A stretch of 64,000 nucleotides of DNA from Acanthococcus lagerstroemiae. Lineage: Eukaryota; Arthropoda; Insecta; Hemiptera; Eriococcidae. The stretch's first letter is position 1. The number at the start of each line of letters is the position of its first letter. Position numbers and translations under genes: made by a program. This document shows positions 58,516 to 64,000 of this stretch, one piece after another. The stretch spans positions 33,608,038 through 33,672,037 of the forward strand of contig CM063109.1 in assembly GCA_031841125.1 (NCBI GenBank), written 5' to 3'. A model generated the notes under the pieces. It searched no databases and had not been told where the DNA came from. It saw only the letters and a program-made list of their open reading frames with translations.

Positions 58516-59395
58516 TAAGGTAAGGTCTGCCACCATGCCACAGTTTTTACATTTCAGGTTGTCACGCAGGCGCTAATGATCGGAGTTTCTTAAATTGTAC
58601 CTATATCAAATGATAGCTAAAGACTTTGCACATCTGTGATCAAAATTACAGACAGAATGGTTTGTAGGAAACTGAGATAGTGCAAGAAAATTAAAGATGA
58701 AATTGTGTGTCATGGTGGCCATTATATTAGCCACCGTGACACAGCCTTTTGCCACGATGACACACTGAAATGTCCATTTAAATAACATTAGTAAAAGAAC
58801 TGCCACCATGACATAGCATTTTATTTTCGGTTGCCATGATGACACACCTGAAAGAAGAAATAATTGCAATTTTTTTCATACTTTTCTTCATCAACATGTT
58901 TATTATGTAAAAATGATGTCAAAATACTTAAACCTATGTAGGTAAGTTAAGTAAACAAATTATTCGTACTTAATGCGAAAAAAAGTGTGTCATCGTGGCC
59001 AAAATTCCGCTGAGTCATGGTGGCAACAGCTCCTCAATTTCTTCTTACTCAAATATCTGCACTACTTTGAATTGCTTTCTTTTCGCGACAAAAATCAATC
59101 GAAGCGGAATTAAATAACAAATAATTTCATATATAACAGTGTCACATTTCGTGCAATGGTTCGTCTCACTTCGTCTTAAATATTTCACCGGTTTTTTAGC
59201 CGAGATGCTTTTTTGCCAGTAAATTACGAAAAAATAATTTTATATAATAAGCAAAGTCACAGATTCCGCCGGAAACTGGATAGTGTGATTCAGCACATCA
59301 AACTTGATAACACTGTACTATTTCCGGGTAGGGTAGGCAGCGCTAATATAAGTCAGTTTTATGATGGGTGTGTCATGGTGGCACACCTTACCTTA
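58516..59395. mobile_element. 880-bp MITE with internal copies of its terminal motif
   Basis: TIRs TAAGGTAAGGTCTGCCACCATG and TAAGGTAAGGTGTGCCACCATG differ at one base over 22. The word GCCACCATGACACA or its inverse recurs, with variants, near 58710, 58730, 58748, 58802, 58830, 58986 and 59012. TA at both ends fits a pogo or Tc1-type target. No transposase. Confidence 0.85.
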
Positions 59396-60103
59396 CATAT
59401 GTTAATCAATATTATTAGGTTATGCATTTTTATTCATAATACTTCAGTATACAACTTTTGTTTTCATATTTTTCGGTGGGCCTCTCAGAATAATAATATT
59501 ATTTGTATGTTTCATTCAGATACAGTTTTGTCTTGTTTTCATTTTTGTAATTACTTTATATTTGTTTATTCACAACTACGTATGATGTAATGTTTATGAT
59601 TGTATTTTTGTATGGACCTACTATCAGATATTATCTTTCAATAGCTTTGATTTAATAAGAAATTCAGTAAACAATATTCGTTTTTCTATGTACTTTGTAG
59701 AATTTTTTTAATAGACAGGACTGAGGTGGCATTTTCTAAACTTCCAACAAGAGTCCTTCATTAAGTAAATTTGTGATTAGATACCCGTCATAATTTATCA
59801 AACACACTTTTCCAACTATGCTCAAAACTGTCTTAATTCGAACTCAACCTGATTTGCTGCATCAAAACCGTAGTAAATAGAAATAATTTTGCCCACTTGT
59901 AGTTATAGCATCATAAAAATCGTCGTAACTCAAAAAATGCCAAATCAAAGGGTTTTAATGGCTCGAAACAATTTTTTCACTACGTGACAATGTTACTAAT
60001 AATATACAGAATCATAACACAGAACCCAAATTTGAAATAGCTGTATTGAGACATCATATTCAATTTTATGCGTTTTCTCAAAAATCGACTTTTTTGAGTT
60101 GCG
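59396..60103. other. Gene-free AT-rich stretch
   Basis: Nothing recognised. Confidence 0.3.
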
Positions 60104-60790
60104 TCACTTTAGTAGCGAGTGTGCATAAGCAAGAATAAGCAAATTGTACCCAACACATGAACATAAAAAATTATTTAGTGTCCATGTTGGAGTGTGAGTG
60201 ATGAACTTGGTAAATTCTATATTTAGGGTGTACCAATTCACGATATCTTCCTTCGGCACTCCAGAGCGCTTTTCGGCTGCTACGCCATCATCAGTGGAGA
60301 GCCCTAACACTTATTTCTTTGTCGTCCTGTATTTGTAGTAGTGTGTAGTACCGTATGGTAAAACCTATTTGGTGTGTTTCTATTGGTTGTCTGCGGTTGT
60401 GTACTCTGTCAAATCAGTGAGTGTTATGAGTGAGTGTTATGTTATTAGTTGGAATAGGTTCTCTCTTTAGAAGTTGGCTGTTGTTTTATTTTGTTTTTGC
60501 CTTTATTATCTCAAGTTGTTTCTTTAATTTTCTTTTTCTTGTGTTGTTTCCTGTGTGTAGGATTTTGTATTTTTCTGTCAACTTGTGGTTGTTGTATCCC
60601 TGGTCGTTGCAGTGTTTTTCAAAGAGTGATTTGTCATCCTTTAGCTTCTGTGATCTTTCATGTTCGTTCATCCTAGTTGTGAATTTTCTGCCTATTTCTC
60701 CTATGTAAGTCAGCACAGTGTTCGCAGTTCAGTCTGTATACTCCGTTGCTGTTGTTCCTGTTTTGTCATTGCTTATTTGTTTGATAAGAA
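60104..60790 (-). pseudogene. Penelope-like element, GIY-YIG endonuclease end
   Basis: Minus strand from 60790: NSNGVYRLNCEHC in one frame, then after a frameshift LTYIGEIGRKFTTRMNEHER and SLFEKHCNDQGYNNHK. Y-x-L-x-C-x-x-C followed by YIGxxGRxFxxRxxEH is the GIY-YIG nuclease that ends Penelope-like retroelement proteins. A second piece at 60310-60104 contains STDDGVAAEKRSGVPKEDI, possibly the 3' non-coding end. The reverse transcriptase is missing. Confidence 0.75.
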
Positions 60791-60910
60791 TTGGCACACC
60801 CTACATGTAGAAAGTAAAGAACTATGTTTATCCCACGTAAGGACAACCCTGCATGAGATTTGTTTTTCCATTTGTCAACCGAAATTTATAATACTTCAGT
60901 CGTAATGTTT

Positions 60911-61224
60911 GGTATGATGGTGCATTTACAACAAGTTGAAAACATGCCTGTGTGTTGGCAACATTGTCGATAAATTCGAGATGGATTTACATTGAAGATG
61001 TTTTGAACCAGATGTCAACTCTTATCACTAATTTATTATTGCTGCCGAGGAGCGTCGAGTACCTATCCTCGTTTTCCATTTTCCAACAGAGTTGTCAACA
61101 CTTTCAAACTGACTCGAGTCGGTTTCCAAAGATCTTGTTCTCAACATATTGTCAACACCACATAATCGCCGACATAGTGTTTTCAACTTGTTGACAACTA
61201 TAGTGTAAATGCATCATATTACCT
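60911..61224. mobile_element. MITE of about 310 bp
   Basis: Ends GGTATGATGGTGCATTTACA and, read from the right, GGTAATATGATGCATTTACA, followed on both sides by ACAAGTTGAAAACA. GTTGTCAACA-type words recur inside. TSD not determined. Confidence 0.65.
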
Positions 61225-62829
61225 CCCACGAGAGTGTTTTCGCGCCAGCTCTGCTCGTTTAGACTACTTCGGTCTCTCTTTGCTATTGTCCACACTCGAT
61301 AAAGACTCGTTTGTCAAGTTACTGATGCACCTAACCATTACACTTACCACAAATATGAATATATTACGACACGTATACATAATAATGCCAGCTCATAAAC
61401 GTATTAAACAAACCAATAAGAATTTGAAGTTCAGTTGTACGAAGCCTAAGTGACCGTATTTATGAATACCTATTATTTTTTACTCAGTTGTAACAATAAC
61501 TTATAATAAAATTACGCGGTTTTCACGCGAACGACCCTGTCGGTTGGTAGGTGTGTTATTATCGACAGCTTGATGATTATAATATTTACTGAGACGTTCA
61601 CACGAAAACGATACAGCTCCTACAAATTTCTCGCAGCTCCGTATTTAACGTGCACCCATTTTATGGCCGCTGCTGGCAACTGCGATCAGAATGTCAGCAA
61701 TAAAAGTCTGTAGGTCGAATATCCTTTTAGGCGTTTTTCTATGTAAACCAATGTTTTATAGGCGTGTGAACTTCACGCGCGCGATTTATTTTACTTTTCA
61801 AATCTTTCACCCATGCGTTAACTTCTTCGATTTTGTGCGCAGAAAATCACTCATATCAGAATGGAGCGTCACTTCGCCACACCTTCGGCATTTACGTCAT
61901 CGTGTTGGTTGTAATCGTCTTCTTACAATGTGAAAACAAAATGTACAACAAAAGATCTCAAATTTTCGCCTTAAGTTGAATAAGAAAACGAGACGAACCA
62001 CGACGGATGAATTACCTACGCCAAATCAAAGTCCACACAATGATCACTCTTTCCGAAGTCGCGGCATGTGTGATCGAAGACGCATACAATGCCCTCTTGG
62101 CCTGCTGATTAGAGCATGGGTAGGGCAGGCCAGCGGAGTCAATATTCGCAAATGCGCGTGTGACGTAATGACCTAGTATTACGATTTACAAAAAGAATAC
62201 AATCGTAAAAACACGTGGGAATCCTCGTGTATATGAAATTTCAGAAAAAAATACGTATAGTCTCGAAATACTCTGCAATTACATCATACCGCGAATGTTA
62301 GCGTTTAATTCGTGTACTCGGGCCGAGTATTTTGTAAGACCTTGAGATACTTCGGATAGTACGGAAAGCTGACACTTTCCTGAGACGTCGGCCGGCATCG
62401 AGTTCGTTGACGTATAATCACTCGACTCGCGGCTCGCGTACTATTTTTGGGCTGTTCGGTGAGAAAATAAACGGCTAGAGGAATCGATCTGGCCGAATGT
62501 TTCATTCAGGTTGTACTCGAGAGAAGTCTGAATTTGATTATATGTGAACTCGGAGAAATAGCACAGCATAATGTGCTAAACTGCATTACATATGTATAGT
62601 AGATATCACAAAACGCCCATGTATTTTGTCCCCGTATGAACATCTCATGAACTAGAAATGCTAGATAGAATTATTCTATTCCGCTTCATACAGCCGTTGC
62701 AGTTGCCCCTTCTTCTTCTTTACGTGCCATGCTCCGGTATTTCAGGCGTTGACGACCAATTCTGCGAAACAAGATCTGTGTCTGGCTGCGTTGAAAAGGT
62801 CCTGGACTGTTTTTTTTTCTAATCCACAC
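61225..62829. other. Gene-free stretch
   Basis: Less repetitive than most of the window and relatively CpG-rich between 61500 and 62500, so it may be unique sequence near a gene, but no ORF or splice pattern stands out. GGCCTGCTG and GGGCAGGCC near 62100 form a short hairpin. Confidence 0.3.
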
Positions 62830-64000
62830 TCGTATATTGTTCAGACAGGATATTTTTCGATTCCCTATTATTTTCCCGAAAACATTTCCCCAAATGACAT
62901 TTTCCCGAATACAATTTTTCCTGAAACACTGTAGGCCGAAAATTTTTCCCCCAAATGTTTCTATCTCGAAAATTGTTCTCCCTAAAATTGATGTTCCCGA
63001 ACTTTTTATACCCGAAAATTTTTTTCCCGAAAACTAATTCTCCCAAAAGAGTTTCCCCAAAAACTTTCCACATCAATAATTTAAATTCTTAATTTAACCA
63101 AGAACGACATTGTGCCCAAGCGTGCGTAAGTAATCTAACTCGTTGTTCTCTTGTTTATACCGTTCGTAGTCTAAAGTAATGTTTTGTATACGCTCCTGAA
63201 GGAGCACCCACTGCTTTTTCGTGTTGCAAAAACAATTACTCTATCTCCACGTTCAGGAGGCGGCGATTCCTCACTGTCGCTGCTGCTATCGCGGCTCTCT
63301 GGCGGACCACTGTCGTACAGCAAAAATGTCTCGTTGAGTAGGGTCACCTTAAACCGCTCCGGTATGTTGCCTAATGTCGATAAACTCCTAGGGTTGGATG
63401 GTAATTCACGGCGCCGTGTCCTTCTTACAGTTTGGGCCAAAGCGGGCTGATCTGGCAACTGACTGAGGACCCCTTCCGGTAAGCCCGCAAGCTCTGTTCT
63501 CAGAAGTTGGGCGGGCGGTTGTTCGGGGTGTAACGGGGCTTTCCGCTTGATCGTCTGTGTCACCACATCCGCGGCCAATTCCTCTTGGTTTGGCGAATGC
63601 TCATGTTGTGATTGTGACGGGCCTTTCAATACAATGACTTCCTGGTTTGCTGTCGGAGCTGTGGTTATGGTCCTTGCCTTGCACTCTTTACTGCGGACTT
63701 TCCGGCAGTCCCAGTATACTCTGTCCTTGTGTTGACGCGAGCGAAGGTAAACGTATCCATCTATGTGCAGTTTGCCACCAACGAGGGTTATTCGTGTGGA
63801 TCTCTCTGTTGCTGTTGAGGTTGTTGACGATGTTGACGCTGTTGAAGCCATGTTCACTTTAACCAACCGGCATACAAACAGCTTAGGTACTAACACCTTT
63901 TACTGAATGCCATGAAAATTACTTAATGTAAATTAATTCGGGAAATTTTTTTTTAGTAGGTAAATCAGCATTCGGGGAAGAAATGTTCGGGCTACAGTGT
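62830..64000 (-). mobile_element. MULE-type element with FLYWCH ORF, cut by window end
   Basis: Left side: an array of TTTCCCGAAAA-like words about every 17-19 bp (62830-63060). Right side: inverted words TTCGGGAAA, TTCGGGGAAG and TTCGGGCT (63936-63992). ACACTGTAGGCCGAA at 62926 pairs with ACACTGTAGCCCGAA read back from base 64000, so the array is an inverted terminal structure around the ORF. The right edge is outside the window. Confidence 0.65.
63171..63896 (-). pseudogene. FLYWCH zinc-finger part of a MULE transposase, truncated
   Basis: A 241-residue frame; translation more likely starts at Met16 (63851). Residues about 36-101 form a FLYWCH finger: GGKLHIDGYVYLRS, YWDCRK, SKECKART and HEHSP supply the C, C, H, H ligands. 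A spacer follows. Residues 175-233 read PERFKVTLLNETFLLYDSG and, after an acidic Ser-rich insert, RVIVFATRK, the linker that in MULE transposases leads into the catalytic domain. That domain is missing: the frame ends eleven residues later. FLYWCH is a DNA-binding domain. No stops interrupt it, so a short DNA-binding protein could be made. Confidence 0.7.

Overview
The window reads as arthropod nuclear DNA, almost certainly insect. It opens on a chitin-binding (Rebers-Riddiford type) cuticular protein exon, and the remaining 62 kb is AT-rich and packed with eukaryotic mobile elements: hAT, pogo/Tigger, mariner and Mutator-like (MULE) DNA transposons, RTE-, Jockey- and Penelope-type retroelements, a Ty3/Gypsy fragment and tRNA-derived SINEs. 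A hemipteran is my best guess from general sequence texture, but nothing seen here proves the order. There are no operons, ribosomal RNA genes, CRISPR arrays or convincing free-standing tRNA genes. The cuticular exon is the only host gene I can name.

Layout. 1-1464: 3' coding exon of the cuticular protein. 1465-8500: its 3' flank, carrying hAT-type MITEs with 8-bp target-site duplications (TSDs), a 1.7-kb non-autonomous element with iterated GATTGCGTCC ends, and a mariner fold-back element. A strong poly(A) signal lies near 7940. 8.5-9.5 kb: a decayed MULE with iterated ends, followed by a SINE with a 12-bp TSD. 10-20 kb: MITEs, a long hairpin, and a degenerate AGATCAT-type satellite interrupted by a pogo-derived element that kept its DNA-binding helix-turn-helix and lost its catalytic core. 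A second such pogo remnant lies just upstream of the satellite. 20-26 kb: mostly unassigned, with a LINE 3' fragment. 26.3-30.0 kb: a hAT element with matching terminal inverted repeats (TIRs), itself interrupted by two MITEs.

32.2-33.7 kb: a LINE pseudogene. 34,418-45,790: an 11.4-kb element with about 500-bp near-identical TIRs and an exact 9-bp TSD. It carries a roughly 110-bp-unit satellite, a dead LINE, a nested MITE and a duplicated 300-bp block. 46-51 kb: two MITEs and a 280-bp-unit satellite. 52-53.7 kb: Gypsy reverse transcriptase joined directly to a tRNA-Lys-type primer-binding site and a gag-side segment, next to a Jockey-type endonuclease fragment. 54.2-57.8 kb: a nearly intact RTE-like retrotransposon with one frameshift. 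58.5-59.4 kb: a MITE with many internal copies of its terminal motif. 60-61 kb: a Penelope-like GIY-YIG fragment and another MITE. 62.8-64 kb: a MULE-type element carrying a FLYWCH-domain ORF, cut by the window end.

The recurring theme is DNA transposons that have lost their catalytic domains but keep DNA-binding domains or multiply iterated end motifs. The most striking single object is the 11.4-kb TIR element. All coordinates of element edges were read by eye. Where a TSD is quoted, the edge is good to the base; elsewhere it is approximate.
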